A stretch of DNA of 64,000 nt from an uncultured Flavobacteriales bacterium (GTDB taxonomy: Bacteria > Bacteroidota > Bacteroidia > Flavobacteriales_D > Sanyastnellaceae): contig CAJQJX010000066.1 of NCBI GenBank assembly GCA_905478795.1, forward strand, positions 21,809 through 85,808, read 5' to 3'. Of the stretch, positions 28,508-37,527 are shown one piece after another. Under the pieces are notes generated by a model that searched no databases, was not told where the DNA came from, and saw only the letters and a program-made list of their open reading frames with translations. The translations under genes were made by a program, and so were the position numbers. Every line of letters begins with the position of its first letter. Position 1 is the first letter of the stretch.

Positions 28508-29032
28508 ATGCAGCGCTTTACATCCCTGATTCTTCCGGCCATCACCGCCGTTCTTCTGACCGCTTGTAGCACTTCAGAAGAATACGAGCCCCCTGTATAC
28601 ACCTGCGATTGCGGCACCCTGGTGCTGGACGGCGACTCCCTTGAGGTACTCGGTGCTGAATTCGTTTATCTCCAACAAGAAGACAGCCTCTTCTCCCGCC
28701 GCTATTTTGTGACTGCCGATGCGCAGACTGCCGACGAGTCCGAAGAGCACGGCGTTAGCCTCATCCTAGACGTTCCCAACGTGCAACAAGGCGCCGTCTT
28801 CTACCCTGCCGATGGGGCATTCACTCAAATCGACGAAACCAATTTCAACGTCGCTTTCGATACCACCCAGACTTTCCGCATCACCAACGGTGTGGCCAGC
28901 ATTATGGCCGCTCCTTTGACAGGTGGCGAAGAGACCGTGACCCTCGATTTTTTGATCCGCCGCGAACAAAACGGTGAACTCGTTGGGTTTGAGCGCACTT
29001 TGAAAGGCAATTTCAAGCTGGAAATCAACTGA
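28508..29032 (+). CDS. Small lipoprotein of unknown function
   Basis: The 174-residue protein has a signal peptide and lipobox LLTAC (Cys20), so membrane anchoring is expected. The mature part begins with an acidic linker and a CDCG segment and continues as alternating polar/apolar strands without a family I recognise. The frame is open further upstream, but starting at ATG 28508 gives a proper signal sequence and avoids overlapping namZ. It lies 31 nt after namZ and 39 nt before the next secreted protein on the same strand. Similarity to DUF6252-type Bacteroidota lipoproteins is possible but not shown. Confidence 0.65.
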   Translation: MQRFTSLILPAITAVLLTACSTSEEYEPPVYTCDCGTLVLDGDSLEVLGAEFVYLQQEDSLFSRRYFVTADAQTADESEEHGVSLILDVPNVQQGAVFYPADGAFTQIDETNFNVAFDTTQTFRITNGVASIMAAPLTGGEETVTLDFLIRREQNGELVGFERTLKGNFKLEIN

Positions 29033-29071
29033 TTTTCGCCGTTTTACGGAGCAGTTCGTATCTTGTAAAAG

Positions 29072-30943
29072 ATGCCGAATCGCTTGTTACCTATGTTCAC
29101 GAAGCTCACAGCGCCGTTATACTGTCTGTGGCTGATCGCCGCTCCTCAAATCGCTTCTGCACAGCCTGAGGATTGGGTGACCACACCGAGTGCTTATGAG
29201 TTCAGCATGACGCTGACCTACACCATCTCTATAGATGGCCTCGTGGGAGCCAATTCAACCAATGCCGCCGCCATTTTCGGGGCCGACGGTACCTGCCGCG
29301 GTTGGGGAACTGCGGACTTCATGGGAACATCCGGATTCTATACCGGACTCATTTTGGTGTATTCCAACTCCGCTTCAGAGCCTGGTCTCGAAGTCCGCAT
29401 TTGGGACGCAACCTTGGACAGCCTCCCTCAATGCCTTGATGAAGTGGATTTCGTCGCCAATGGCATCCAAGGCAGCCTTGCTGACCCCGTCGTGTTCTAC
29501 GCCGTCTATGACCCCTTGGTTGGCTGCACAGATGCGAATGCATGCAACTATCTGTCCACCGCCATCAGCGACAATGGCAGCTGCATCTATCCAGGCTGCA
29601 ACGATGAAGCAGCGTGCAATTATGTGGTCTCCTCGCCATGCTATGACAGTAACACATGTGTCTTTCCGGACCTTTACTTTGATTGCAATGGTGACTGTCT
29701 CAACGACTTTGACGGAGATGGCATTTGTGATGAACTGGAAATCGGCGGCTGCTTGGACGACCGCGCCTGCAACTACAATCCTAGTGCCACAGACGACGAT
29801 TGTAGCTGTAGTTTCCCGTTCTACCCGCTGGACTGCGATGGAAACTGTTACATCGATACCGATGGTGATGGCGTCTGCGAAGCCGATGAAGTATTGGGCT
29901 GTGACGACCCGGTCAGTTGCAATTTCGAGCCCAACGCCACTGACAACAATGGAACCTGTGCCTACTGCTGCTACAGCTATTACGACGGCTCTGATGGCTT
30001 CAGCATCGAAGTAGAACGCTATGCAGGATTGGGCACAGAAGTACCCGGTCTAGAGGGTTTGACGACTTTCAGGGTTTACCTCACCTGTTCAGATTCCGCA
30101 GACCGAGTGACGGCCGTATTGGGTTCAGGAGGCAGTTCAACCTTCATAGGAGCCAGCAGCAATTTTCATCAGGCCCCCAATGGCGGTCTGCTGATCACAG
30201 ATATCGACTCCACCCTTTTCGCCGATGATTTGAGTGTCACCTTAGACTCCTGGTTGACAATCGGCCTAGATCACCCCACTCCAGGTGATGGGGAAGAACC
30301 CATCAGTGCCACTTCCGGCCTGTGGTCAACGCTCTTTGAACTCGGTGAGGATGTCTTCATTGGAGGCAATTCAAATGATGGTTGGAGCGTATCATCCTCC
30401 AGCAATAACGGGATTGCAGGGTCGGATTTAAAGGTGCTAATCGGTCAGTTCACCAGCTCAAGTCCAATAGAAGGGAGCCTCAATGTGACCGTAATACCAT
30501 CAGGGTCTTCTACCCCAATACAGGTCAATCCATTGTTCATCGCGCCTCCTTGCGGTTGCACAGATGAAACAGCCTGCAATTATGACCCGGACAGCAATTA
30601 CGATGATGGCACTTGCCAATATCCTGCGATCGGTGTTGACTGCGCAGGAAACTGTTCTTCAGATTCAGATGGAGACGGCGTGTGTGACGAAGATGAAATT
30701 CAGGGCTGCACGGACTTCTTAGCTGACAATTTTTCCCCCCTCGCTACCGATGATTTCGGTTGCCAATTCTTGGGTTGCACCTACCTCGATGCAGAAAACT
30801 ATGATGCTGGCGCCAACGATGATGATGGGTCTTGTGCGTTCTCACTGATGAATCCTTGCCCTACCGACCTGAACGGAGACGGCATAACAGCAGCGGGGGA
30901 CATCTTGGAAATGTTGGCCTTCTACGGTCAACCTTGCCAGTGA
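29072..30943 (+). CDS. Secreted Cys-rich calcium-motif protein with dockerin-like tail
   Basis: The 623-residue protein has a signal peptide ending IASAQ. A beta-rich N-terminal domain (about residues 35-150, with AAIFGADGTCRGWG and EVRIWDATLD) resembles the small ligand-free beta domain common in Bacteroidota secreted proteins. Then come about seven GCTD..ACNY...A.DD.SC motifs, three of them followed by DCNGDC or DCDGNC plus thrombospondin-3/EF-hand-like DGDG.CDE. A second beta domain (about 305-490) resembles a cohesin- or choice-of-anchor-like fold. The last 30 residues, NPCPTDLNGDG...GQPCQ, form a dockerin-like half EF-hand bracketed by cysteines. There is no T9SS domain. The function is unknown; a calcium-dependent surface assembly role is inferred. 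Confidence 0.75.
   Translation: MPNRLLPMFTKLTAPLYCLWLIAAPQIASAQPEDWVTTPSAYEFSMTLTYTISIDGLVGANSTNAAAIFGADGTCRGWGTADFMGTSGFYTGLILVYSNSASEPGLEVRIWDATLDSLPQCLDEVDFVANGIQGSLADPVVFYAVYDPLVGCTDANACNYLSTAISDNGSCIYPGCNDEAACNYVVSSPCYDSNTCVFPDLYFDCNGDCLNDFDGDGICDELEIGGCLDDRACNYNPSATDDDCSCSFPFYPLDCDGNCYIDTDGDGVCEADEVLGCDDPVSCNFEPNATDNNGTCAYCCYSYYDGSDGFSIEVERYAGLGTEVPGLEGLTTFRVYLTCSDSADRVTAVLGSGGSSTFIGASSNFHQAPNGGLLITDIDSTLFADDLSVTLDSWLTIGLDHPTPGDGEEPISATSGLWSTLFELGEDVFIGGNSNDGWSVSSSSNNGIAGSDLKVLIGQFTSSSPIEGSLNVTVIPSGSSTPIQVNPLFIAPPCGCTDETACNYDPDSNYDDGTCQYPAIGVDCAGNCSSDSDGDGVCDEDEIQGCTDFLADNFSPLATDDFGCQFLGCTYLDAENYDAGANDDDGSCAFSLMNPCPTDLNGDGITAAGDILEMLAFYGQPCQ
30851..30940 (+). other. C-terminal 30-residue dockerin-like tail
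   Basis: NPCPTDLNGDGITAAGD, then a hydrophobic helix, then YGQPCQ at the stop. The DLNGDG....GD spacing matches one half of a dockerin/EF-hand calcium loop plus helix. The tail of the protein encoded at 56210-60157 matches it at 19 of 30 positions. Confidence 0.7.
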
Positions 30944-30968
30944 TTCGCACGGGCATTCGCATTGTGAT

Positions 30969-31640
30969 TTACACCTCAATCACCGCGTCACCGGTCATGG
31001 CAAAAACCCGATCCGTTGCGTGCGGCTCGATCACATGCATGCCCGTGAAAGCTCCATAGGCCGGCATCACGGCTTGATTTTTCCCAAAATGGAAACAGCG
31101 AAGCCTCAGCGCTTGACGGCCTGCTCCTCTAAGTCGGATACCGGGATGCACATGTCCACATACGTGATACCCAAAATCTGCAGCCGCATCTGCCGGGTCA
31201 TGAGTGAAGGTGAACACCGACTCATCCAGCCGGTCCAATTGTTGGATGCCCGATTCGCGCAGCAGTGTTTCTGGAATGAGGTCATGGTTGCCCCGAACAA
31301 GGACCCATTCTATATCTGAAAACTCATCGCACAACCCAGCAAAAGGCTCCCACTCTCGGTTAATATCGCTGTGGAACAGGTCCCCCAACAGCAACACGCG
31401 TTGTGGTTTCCAAGCCTTGATTTGCTCCCGCAAGCGGTGGAGGGTCTCCAAGGTGGGTTCAGACCCGATCGGCACACCATGCCGCCGAAAATGGGCCGCT
31501 TTGCCCAGGTGTAAATCGCTGAGCCAAAGTGTACCAGCCTGAGGCCAATACACCGCTCCATCGGGAAGCAACCTCAATGCAGCACCTGCGACCTCAATGG
31601 TGAGGGTGTCCAAAGGCCCACCCTCTTTCAGAGGCGCCAT
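30969..31640 (-). CDS. pdeM: PdeM-like ligase-associated metallophosphoesterase
   Basis: The 223-residue calcineurin-type phosphoesterase resembles the PdeM group linked to bacterial DNA-damage-response ligase systems. It has VYWPQAGTLWLSDLHLGKAAHFRRHGVP, the metal-binding GDLFHSD, GNHD, and GHVHPG, which together supply the Asp/His/Asn dinuclear site. The ligase and exonuclease partners of the known system are not in this window, so the role here is family-based. The start at ATG 31640 overlaps the end of the upstream barrel gene by 13 nt. It is the last gene of the aconitase operon. A start 12 codons further upstream is possible but would extend the overlap. Confidence 0.83.
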   Translation of the reverse strand: MAPLKEGGPLDTLTIEVAGAALRLLPDGAVYWPQAGTLWLSDLHLGKAAHFRRHGVPIGSEPTLETLHRLREQIKAWKPQRVLLLGDLFHSDINREWEPFAGLCDEFSDIEWVLVRGNHDLIPETLLRESGIQQLDRLDESVFTFTHDPADAAADFGYHVCGHVHPGIRLRGAGRQALRLRCFHFGKNQAVMPAYGAFTGMHVIEPHATDRVFAMTGDAVIEV

Positions 31641-32254
31641 CCCAGGAGCATTCCAAACCTGATGCCCGGAATCCAATCGTTCTCTCCGTAGACAAAATGA
31701 TCACCATAAGTCGTGGTCACCGACTTGATCTGTGGCCCAATAAACAAGTCGCCGATGAACCGCGGGGTCAAGTTGAATTGCCCACCCAAGACCATTCCAG
31801 CACCTACTGCCGTGCGACGCTGTATGCCCACAAAATTGGTGGTCATGATGCGGCGTATACAGCGAACACGCGCAAAGGCGCCCACATACATTCCCTTGCC
31901 TGACTGGGCCGACAAGTATTGCCGCAACTCAGGCTGCACCACAAAACCCTGCCAATCCACTTCGTTCAAGGAAGTACTCACCCCCAACAAACTCTCCAAG
32001 TCCGAAGTGTTCAATTCGAGGTTCGACCGCACATACCCAGCCGTTACCTGCAGCGCTCTATTTCCTGAAAGGTGGCGCTCAGCACCCACCTGAAACTGTC
32101 CTGCAAACAACCCGAAAGGATTGGATTTGATTTGGACATCTTGCTGATATTCTTGCGCTAAAGCCGTCACAGGAAAGACCAGTGAAAGCACCAATAATGC
32201 CGTCCATAAAGGACAATGTTGAGTAGGATAAAAAGCCAAAACGCGCAACTTCAA
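31628..32254 (-). CDS. Outer-membrane beta-barrel-like protein, paralogue B (DUF3575-like)
   Basis: The 208-residue protein has a signal peptide ending VTALAQ. The mature part has alternating strands and shares KSNP(F/L)G.FAGQFQ.G.E..LS, P(E)LR.YL, and FIGPQ(I/Y)KS with the gene just upstream, and it ends in an aromatic-hydrophobic strand. This suggests a small outer-membrane barrel. The start is a TTG at 32254, directly abutting the TAA of the upstream gene (TAATTG); no ATG is available before the signal peptide. An overlap of 13 nt with pdeM suggests translational coupling. The substrate or function is unknown. Confidence 0.7.
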   Translation of the reverse strand: MKLRVLAFYPTQHCPLWTALLVLSLVFPVTALAQEYQQDVQIKSNPFGLFAGQFQVGAERHLSGNRALQVTAGYVRSNLELNTSDLESLLGVSTSLNEVDWQGFVVQPELRQYLSAQSGKGMYVGAFARVRCIRRIMTTNFVGIQRRTAVGAGMVLGGQFNLTPRFIGDLFIGPQIKSVTTTYGDHFVYGENDWIPGIRFGMLLGWRL

Positions 32255-32836
32255 TTACCAGCCAATTCCAATATTCGCACCAAACCGGACCCCCATCCCT
32301 TCATTTTCAGGAAGGGACAAATCTTCATAACGGTCAAATCCACCTTCTGTTTCACTACTGGTCGACTTGTATTGCGGGCCGATGAAAAGCTCTCCAGTCA
32401 ATCCATTCGCCAGCTGATACTGGTACCCTAACACGAACCCTCCGCCGATTGCACCACGAACACGTTTCACATCTGGATCCGAGTCAATGGTGGTCCTCAC
32501 GGCTCGAAAACGAGCAAATGGGGCAATGTAGAGACCGTCCGGGGCAACATCTCCCAAATAGTACCGCAGTTCAGGCACCACAATGAAGCCCAATCGGGTC
32601 GCATCATAAGTGTCCAGAATAAACGAAGCGGAATCACTCACCGTAGTCTTGGAAAAGATCACTCCCGGCAAGACTTGAACCGATAGCTTTTCGGAGAGAA
32701 AATGCTCGTAACCAAACTGAAACTGGCCAGCAAACCATCCCAGCGGATTGGTTTTGATGATTCCGGTCCCTTCCTGCTCCTGACCCTGGACTTGCAGGCC
32801 GCAGGCCAAAAGAAGTGCGAATGCTATGTATCTCAA
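32255..32836 (-). CDS. Outer-membrane beta-barrel-like protein, paralogue A (DUF3575-like)
   Basis: The 193-residue protein has a signal peptide ending LQVQGQ. It contains [30 protein letters not shown], and FIGPQYKS blocks shared with the adjacent paralogue, pointing to a tandem duplication. Its start is TTG 32836, which overlaps the TGA stop of aconitase in the sequence TTGA, so translation by re-initiation after aconitase is likely. A small outer-membrane barrel is the best reading. Why it is coupled to aconitase is not evident. Confidence 0.7.
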   Translation of the reverse strand: MRYIAFALLLACGLQVQGQEQEGTGIIKTNPLGWFAGQFQFGYEHFLSEKLSVQVLPGVIFSKTTVSDSASFILDTYDATRLGFIVVPELRYYLGDVAPDGLYIAPFARFRAVRTTIDSDPDVKRVRGAIGGGFVLGYQYQLANGLTGELFIGPQYKSTSSETEGGFDRYEDLSLPENEGMGVRFGANIGIGW

Positions 32837-35091
32837 TTGTTCTGGGTTTTAATTAGATTCAATGCAGATCCTGATTGGAACCACTCAATCTGCTGCTCGT
32901 TGTAGGTGTGATTGCAAACTACCGAATCCTCGGTGCCATCAGCGTGCTTAACCTGAATGGTCAATGGCTTACCCGGAGCAAACTCCTTTAGGTCGATCAT
33001 ATCAAACGTGTCGTCCTCTCGGATCACATCGTAATCGGCTTCGTTTGCAAAAGTCAAACCAAGCATGCCCTGCTTCTTCAGATTGGTCTCGTGGATACGG
33101 GCAAAGGACTTGACCAACACCACACGCACCCCAAGATGACGGGGCTGCATGGCCGCATGCTCGCGTGAGCTTCCTTCTCCGTAATTGGAATCGCCGACCA
33201 CCAACGTAGGTACACCTGCCGCCTTGTAAGCGCGGGCTACAGCAGGCACTTCACCTGTGGAGCCATCGAGTTGGTTGACCACCGCATTGGTAGCGCCTCC
33301 GAAGGCATTGACCGCACCGGTCAAGGTGTTGTTGGAGATGTTGTCCAGATGGCCGCGGAAACGCAACCATGGCCCTGCCATGGAGATGTGGTCTGTTGTG
33401 CACTTGCCCGCTGCCTTGATCAACAGCCGCATGCCCATCAAATTCTCTCCGTCCCAAGGCGTGAAGGGTGTCAGCAACTGCAAACGCTCACTGTCATCCT
33501 TGACCACAACTTGGACACCGCTGCCGTCTTCCGCAGGGGCCAAATAACCAGCATCCTCAACTTCGAAGCCCTTTTCTGGCAACTCGAATCCGGTCGGCAC
33601 AGGCAACTTGACAGGCCCATTCGCCCCCTCAAGGGTATCGGTCATGGGATTGAAAGTCAAATCTCCCGCCAAAGCAATCGCTGTGACCACTTCCGGCGAC
33701 CCTACAAAAGCATGGGTATTGGGGTTGCCGTCTGCCCGCTTCGCGAAGTTCCGGTTGAAGCTGTGAACGATGCTGTTCTTCTCCTTCTTCTCTGCGCCAC
33801 TTCGCGCCCATTGACCAATGCAAGGCCCACAAGCATTGGCGAACACGTCTGCCCCCATCTTATCGAAGGTGTCAAGGACGCCATCGCGCTCCAAGGTGTA
33901 GCGCACCAACTCTGAACCTGGTGTGATGGTGAGCTTACCCTTGCTCTGCACGCCAGCCTCTACTGCCGCTTTCGCCAAAGATGCGCTGCGGGTAATGTCT
34001 TCGTAGCTGGAGTTCGTACAAGAACCGATGAGGCCAAACTCAATCTCAGTGGGGTACCCCTTCTCCGCACACAACGCTGCCATTTGGCTCACCGGCGTGG
34101 CCAAGTCCGGGCTAAACGGCCCGTTCAAATGAGGCTCCAAGGTGTTGAGATCGATCTCGATGACTTGATCGAAATACTGCTCTGGACTGGCATAGACTTC
34201 GGCATCTCCCGTCAGGTGCTCCGCAATGCCATCGGCCAAGTCAGCCACATCAGCGCGGCCTGTCGCCCGCAGGTAACGGCCCATGCTCTCGTCATATCCA
34301 AAGGTGGATGTGGTGGCTCCAATCTCAGCGCCCATGTTACAAATGGTGCCCTTTCCAGTGCAGCTCATCGCATCGGCACCCTCGCCGAAATACTCCACGA
34401 TACAGCCTGTGCCGCCTTTGGCGGTCAAGATGCCAGCCACTTTTAGGATCACGTCTTTAGGACTGGTCCAGCCGCTCATCTGGCCGGTCAACTTCACGCC
34501 GATCAGCTTGGGGAACTTGAGCTCCCAAGCCATCCCAGCCATCACATCCACAGCGTCGGCTCCACCGACACCAATGGCCACCATACCCAGTCCACCCGCA
34601 TTGACGGTGTGGCTGTCTGTTCCGATCATCATACCGCCTGGGAACGCATAGTTCTCGAGAACAACCTGGTGAATGATGCCTGCTCCTGGCTTCCAAAATC
34701 CGATGCCGTACTTGTCAGACACCGACTCCAAGAAATTGTAGACCTCGTTGTTGCGGTTAATGGCTTCCTGCAAATCCGTATCCGCTCCCACCTTGGCTTG
34801 AATCAAGTGGTCGCAGTGCACCGTGCTGGGCACAGCAGTCTGTGGCTTCCCGGCCTGCATAAACTGCAACAAGGCCATCTGCGCCGTGGCATCCTGCATG
34901 GCCACACGGTCCGGTGCGAAGTCCACGTAATCTTTTCCGCGGTTAAATGCGCTGGAAGCCTCTCCGTCCCACAAGTGGGTGTAAAGGATCTTCTCTGCGA
35001 GTGTCAATGGTTTGCCTGTGACGTTCCGGGCTGCAGCCACTCGGCTGGGGAAACGGTCATACACGGCGCGGATCATCTCGAGATCAAACAT
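32833..35091 (-). CDS. acn: Aconitate hydratase
   Basis: The 752-residue mitochondrial-type aconitase isomerises citrate and isocitrate in the TCA cycle. Visible marks are [35 protein letters not shown] with [13 protein letters not shown], the Fe-S cysteine motifs [10 protein letters not shown] and [11 protein letters not shown], and the C-terminal swivel domain with [15 protein letters not shown]. The frame runs 36 codons further upstream, but ATG 35091 ([15 protein letters not shown]) matches the family N-terminus and leaves the divergent permease gene free. A TATCTTCG box lies 28 nt upstream. It heads an operon with two barrel genes and pdeM joined by overlapping or abutting codons. Confidence 0.95.
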   Translation of the reverse strand: MFDLEMIRAVYDRFPSRVAAARNVTGKPLTLAEKILYTHLWDGEASSAFNRGKDYVDFAPDRVAMQDATAQMALLQFMQAGKPQTAVPSTVHCDHLIQAKVGADTDLQEAINRNNEVYNFLESVSDKYGIGFWKPGAGIIHQVVLENYAFPGGMMIGTDSHTVNAGGLGMVAIGVGGADAVDVMAGMAWELKFPKLIGVKLTGQMSGWTSPKDVILKVAGILTAKGGTGCIVEYFGEGADAMSCTGKGTICNMGAEIGATTSTFGYDESMGRYLRATGRADVADLADGIAEHLTGDAEVYASPEQYFDQVIEIDLNTLEPHLNGPFSPDLATPVSQMAALCAEKGYPTEIEFGLIGSCTNSSYEDITRSASLAKAAVEAGVQSKGKLTITPGSELVRYTLERDGVLDTFDKMGADVFANACGPCIGQWARSGAEKKEKNSIVHSFNRNFAKRADGNPNTHAFVGSPEVVTAIALAGDLTFNPMTDTLEGANGPVKLPVPTGFELPEKGFEVEDAGYLAPAEDGSGVQVVVKDDSERLQLLTPFTPWDGENLMGMRLLIKAAGKCTTDHISMAGPWLRFRGHLDNISNNTLTGAVNAFGGATNAVVNQLDGSTGEVPAVARAYKAAGVPTLVVGDSNYGEGSSREHAAMQPRHLGVRVVLVKSFARIHETNLKKQGMLGLTFANEADYDVIREDDTFDMIDLKEFAPGKPLTIQVKHADGTEDSVVCNHTYNEQQIEWFQSGSALNLIKTQNN

Positions 35092-35119
35092 GTCGATAAG
35101 GGTTGAAGCGTTGCGGCGG

Positions 35120-35127
35120 CGAAGATA
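35120..35127 (-). promoter_or_regulatory. -7 box TATCTTCG for the aconitase operon
   Basis: Seven of eight bases match TAnnTTTG on the minus strand, 28 nt before ATG 35091. It faces away from the TAGCTTTG box of the divergent permease, with a 10-nt spacer. Confidence 0.45.
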
Positions 35128-35137
35128 CAAGCGCGCG

Positions 35138-35145
35138 TAGCTTTG
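35138..35145 (+). promoter_or_regulatory. -7 box TAGCTTTG immediately upstream of the MacB-like permease
   Basis: Exact TAnnTTTG match with only 4 nt before ATG 35150, which predicts a leaderless transcript. Confidence 0.55.
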
Positions 35146-35149
35146 AGCC

Positions 35150-36388
35150 ATGACGTTGACAGTGCTTCGCGAACAGGCCACAGTGGCCTTGCGGTCCATA
35201 CGGGCTCAGTGGCTGCGAACCCTGCTCACCATCACCATTATCGGGATGGGAATCATGGCATTAATGTCCATGATTACAGCTACTGAAGCACTGAGGTCCA
35301 GCCTCTTAGACCAATTCATTGGACTGGGCGCAGGCACCCTACAGGTCAGCCAAAAAAATGAGAGCGGTGCGTTTGGAGGCCGTCGGTTAACCAGTACGGA
35401 TGCCCTCGACTTCGACCAGGCCATCTCACTAAAGAAGGCCATGACGGACATCGCAGAGATCTCCATTTCGGCGCGCGGCACCATGATGGGGCGCGTTTCG
35501 TCAGGCGAAAATGAGACCGACCCCAACGTGATGGTGGTCGGGGGAGACGAGGGCTTTTTGCCCATGAGCTCCTACACATTGAGCACTGGGCGCAACTTCA
35601 CGGCGGACGAAGTGCGCCGCAACGCGCCTCTTGTGATCCTCGGTCAAGACGTGGTAGACAAACTCTTTGCACCTTCAGAAAACCCGATTGACAAGAGCAT
35701 ACGCATACGCAACCGGCGGTACAGGATTCTGGGGGTTCTAGAACCTGAAGGGGCTTCTTTTGGCATGTCACAGGACAACCAAGCCATCTTGCCTGTCAGC
35801 GAAATCAAGGCCCGATTCAGTGGACTCCGAACGAGCTACTCCGTGCAAGTCAGGGCACCAGACCCAGCGGCCATAGCCGGCCTAGCAGAAATTGTAACCG
35901 GTGAAATGCGGGCGATTCGTGGTGATTTGCCCGGCCAGCCCGACAGTTTCCGCATTACCCGCTCCGACGCCCTGATTGAGCAGTTCAACGAAAGCCTTGG
36001 AAGTGTGACATTGGCGGCCCTTTTCTTAGGGCTCATCACCCTTCTCGGCTCGTCCATTGGCCTGACCAACATCATGCTGGTCACCGTCACGGAGCGCACC
36101 CGCGAAATTGGATTGCGCAAGGCCCTCGGCGCCTCTGCCAAAACGATACAAGCACAATTCCTCGTTGAGGTGGTCATCATCGGCATCCTCGGTGGCATCT
36201 TCGGTGTGTTTATGGGCATCGGCGTAGGCAACATGGTTGCCGGATATCTCGAAGCGCCCTTTGCTCTGCCTTGGGGCTGGGTGGGCATCGCGCTCTTCCT
36301 CAGCGGCATTGTGAGCCTCGGAAGCGGCTATTACCCCGCCCGCCAGGCCGCCCAACTCGACCCCATCGACGCCCTGAGGCACGCCTGA
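35150..36388 (+). CDS. MacB/FtsX-type ABC transporter permease
   Basis: The 412-residue inner-membrane protein has an N-terminal helix (residues about 23-45, [18 protein letters not shown]), a periplasmic MacB-like core domain, and three C-terminal helices. It carries the conserved [15 protein letters not shown] cytoplasmic loop and an ending [19 protein letters not shown]. This is the MacB_PCD plus FtsX arrangement used in export or mechanotransmission. The partner ATPase is not encoded nearby, so it must be supplied from elsewhere in the genome. The substrate is unknown. It is followed 67 nt later by a glycosyltransferase gene. Confidence 0.88.
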   Translation: MTLTVLREQATVALRSIRAQWLRTLLTITIIGMGIMALMSMITATEALRSSLLDQFIGLGAGTLQVSQKNESGAFGGRRLTSTDALDFDQAISLKKAMTDIAEISISARGTMMGRVSSGENETDPNVMVVGGDEGFLPMSSYTLSTGRNFTADEVRRNAPLVILGQDVVDKLFAPSENPIDKSIRIRNRRYRILGVLEPEGASFGMSQDNQAILPVSEIKARFSGLRTSYSVQVRAPDPAAIAGLAEIVTGEMRAIRGDLPGQPDSFRITRSDALIEQFNESLGSVTLAALFLGLITLLGSSIGLTNIMLVTVTERTREIGLRKALGASAKTIQAQFLVEVVIIGILGGIFGVFMGIGVGNMVAGYLEAPFALPWGWVGIALFLSGIVSLGSGYYPARQAAQLDPIDALRHA

Positions 36389-36442
36389 TCCTTTCGTCCA
36401 ATATGGACGCGCTGCGAGATGGTCCAACCAAAGCCTTCGCCC

Positions 36443-36450
36443 TATTTTTA
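36443..36450 (+). promoter_or_regulatory. -7-like box TATTTTTA upstream of the glycosyltransferase
   Basis: Seven of eight match to TAnnTTTG (last base A), 5 nt before ATG 36456. The same TATTTTTA sequence occurs 3 nt before the start of the TlpA-like lipoprotein at 39030. Confidence 0.4.
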
Positions 36451-36455
36451 CAGGG

Positions 36456-37478
36456 ATGGCCGGCCCTACGGAAAACAACGTCGCTTGGATCATGCGAAAA
36501 CCCAGAAGTTTGGGGAATTTCAGCATTGAGACTTCGTACCGCACCATGCACAGTGCGTGGCCTTCGGAGCACCCCAAGCCAGACATCCAGGTCGCCAGCC
36601 GATTTACTGTAGGATTGGTCAACCGATGGAACATCTGGCGGGAAGTCCGGTCCTTGAGACACAGCGTCATCCACATCACCGGCGACATCCACTTTACCGC
36701 CATTCGACTGAACCACCGAAGGGCCATATTGACCGTCCACGACTTGGGCCTGTTAGACGAAGGTGGACGCATAAAACGCTGGCTCAAAAAGAAGTTTTGG
36801 CTGGATTTACCATTGAAGTCGTGTGACCGACTGGTGGCCGTTTCCAACCGCACCAAAGAGGACATCCTCAGCCGCACCTCCTTTCCTGCCGACCGCATCA
36901 CGGTCATTCCGAGCGTGATCTCCCCAACCTATCGGCGGCGAGAAAAACTCCCAGAAAACGACCTCCCGCGCATCCTGCATATTGGATTGGCCGACAACAA
37001 GAACCTCGACCGACATGCGGCTGCATTGTCGGGACTCCGCGTTCACCTGCGCATTATTGGAGAGCCCTCAGCACAACAGCACACCATGCTGCGCCAGCTA
37101 AAAGTGGACTACAGCACCGCTTCCAAATTGACCGAATCGGAACTTCAAAATGAATATGCGTCATCCGACGCCCTGCTCTTCTGCTCCACCCTTGAAGGCT
37201 TTGGCATGCCCATCATCGAAGCCCAAACCATTGGACTTCCAGTGATCACCAGTGCTATTGCCCCCATGGACGACACCGCAGGAGAAGGTGCATTGCTCGT
37301 GGACCCCACGGATATCAGTGCCATTAGAGGCGCAGCAATGACCCTATTAAACCGTCCTGAGGAACGGGATGAACTGATTGAAAAGGGACACCGCAATGCA
37401 GAACGGTTTTCTGCGGTGACCGCTGCCCGTCGCCACGCAGAGCTGTACGCAGAACTCAACGCTACGCAGCATAAGTGA
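36456..37478 (+). CDS. Family 4-type (GT-B) glycosyltransferase
   Basis: The 340-residue protein has the GT-B two-domain pattern of retaining glycosyltransferases. The N-terminal domain includes HITGDIHF and LTVHDLGLL, followed by LVAVSNRTKEDIL at the domain joint. The C-terminal domain has ILHIGLADNKNL and the donor-binding E-x7-E motif in EGFGMPIIEAQTIGLPVITS. It would transfer a sugar from a nucleotide donor to a cell-surface glycan or lipid. The specific sugar cannot be told. It is slightly short for the family. It stands alone rather than in a polysaccharide cluster. The start is supported by a TATTTTTA box 5 nt upstream. Confidence 0.88.
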   Translation: MAGPTENNVAWIMRKPRSLGNFSIETSYRTMHSAWPSEHPKPDIQVASRFTVGLVNRWNIWREVRSLRHSVIHITGDIHFTAIRLNHRRAILTVHDLGLLDEGGRIKRWLKKKFWLDLPLKSCDRLVAVSNRTKEDILSRTSFPADRITVIPSVISPTYRRREKLPENDLPRILHIGLADNKNLDRHAAALSGLRVHLRIIGEPSAQQHTMLRQLKVDYSTASKLTESELQNEYASSDALLFCSTLEGFGMPIIEAQTIGLPVITSAIAPMDDTAGEGALLVDPTDISAIRGAAMTLLNRPEERDELIEKGHRNAERFSAVTAARRHAELYAELNATQHK

Positions 37479-37527
37479 GCCGCTTCACCGGGTGAATCGG
37501 TCACCCTGCCAAGCACTTCAGAACCGC

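Noticed and set aside
30851..30940. Cellulosome interpretation of the dockerin-like tail
   Set aside because: Only half a dockerin repeat is present, and no cohesin or scaffoldin gene is visible in the window.
37484..37496. TTCACC-G-GGTGAA palindrome between convergent genes as a terminator
   Set aside because: The loop is a single base, which cannot form a proper hairpin, and no T tract follows. It is probably a chance palindrome.
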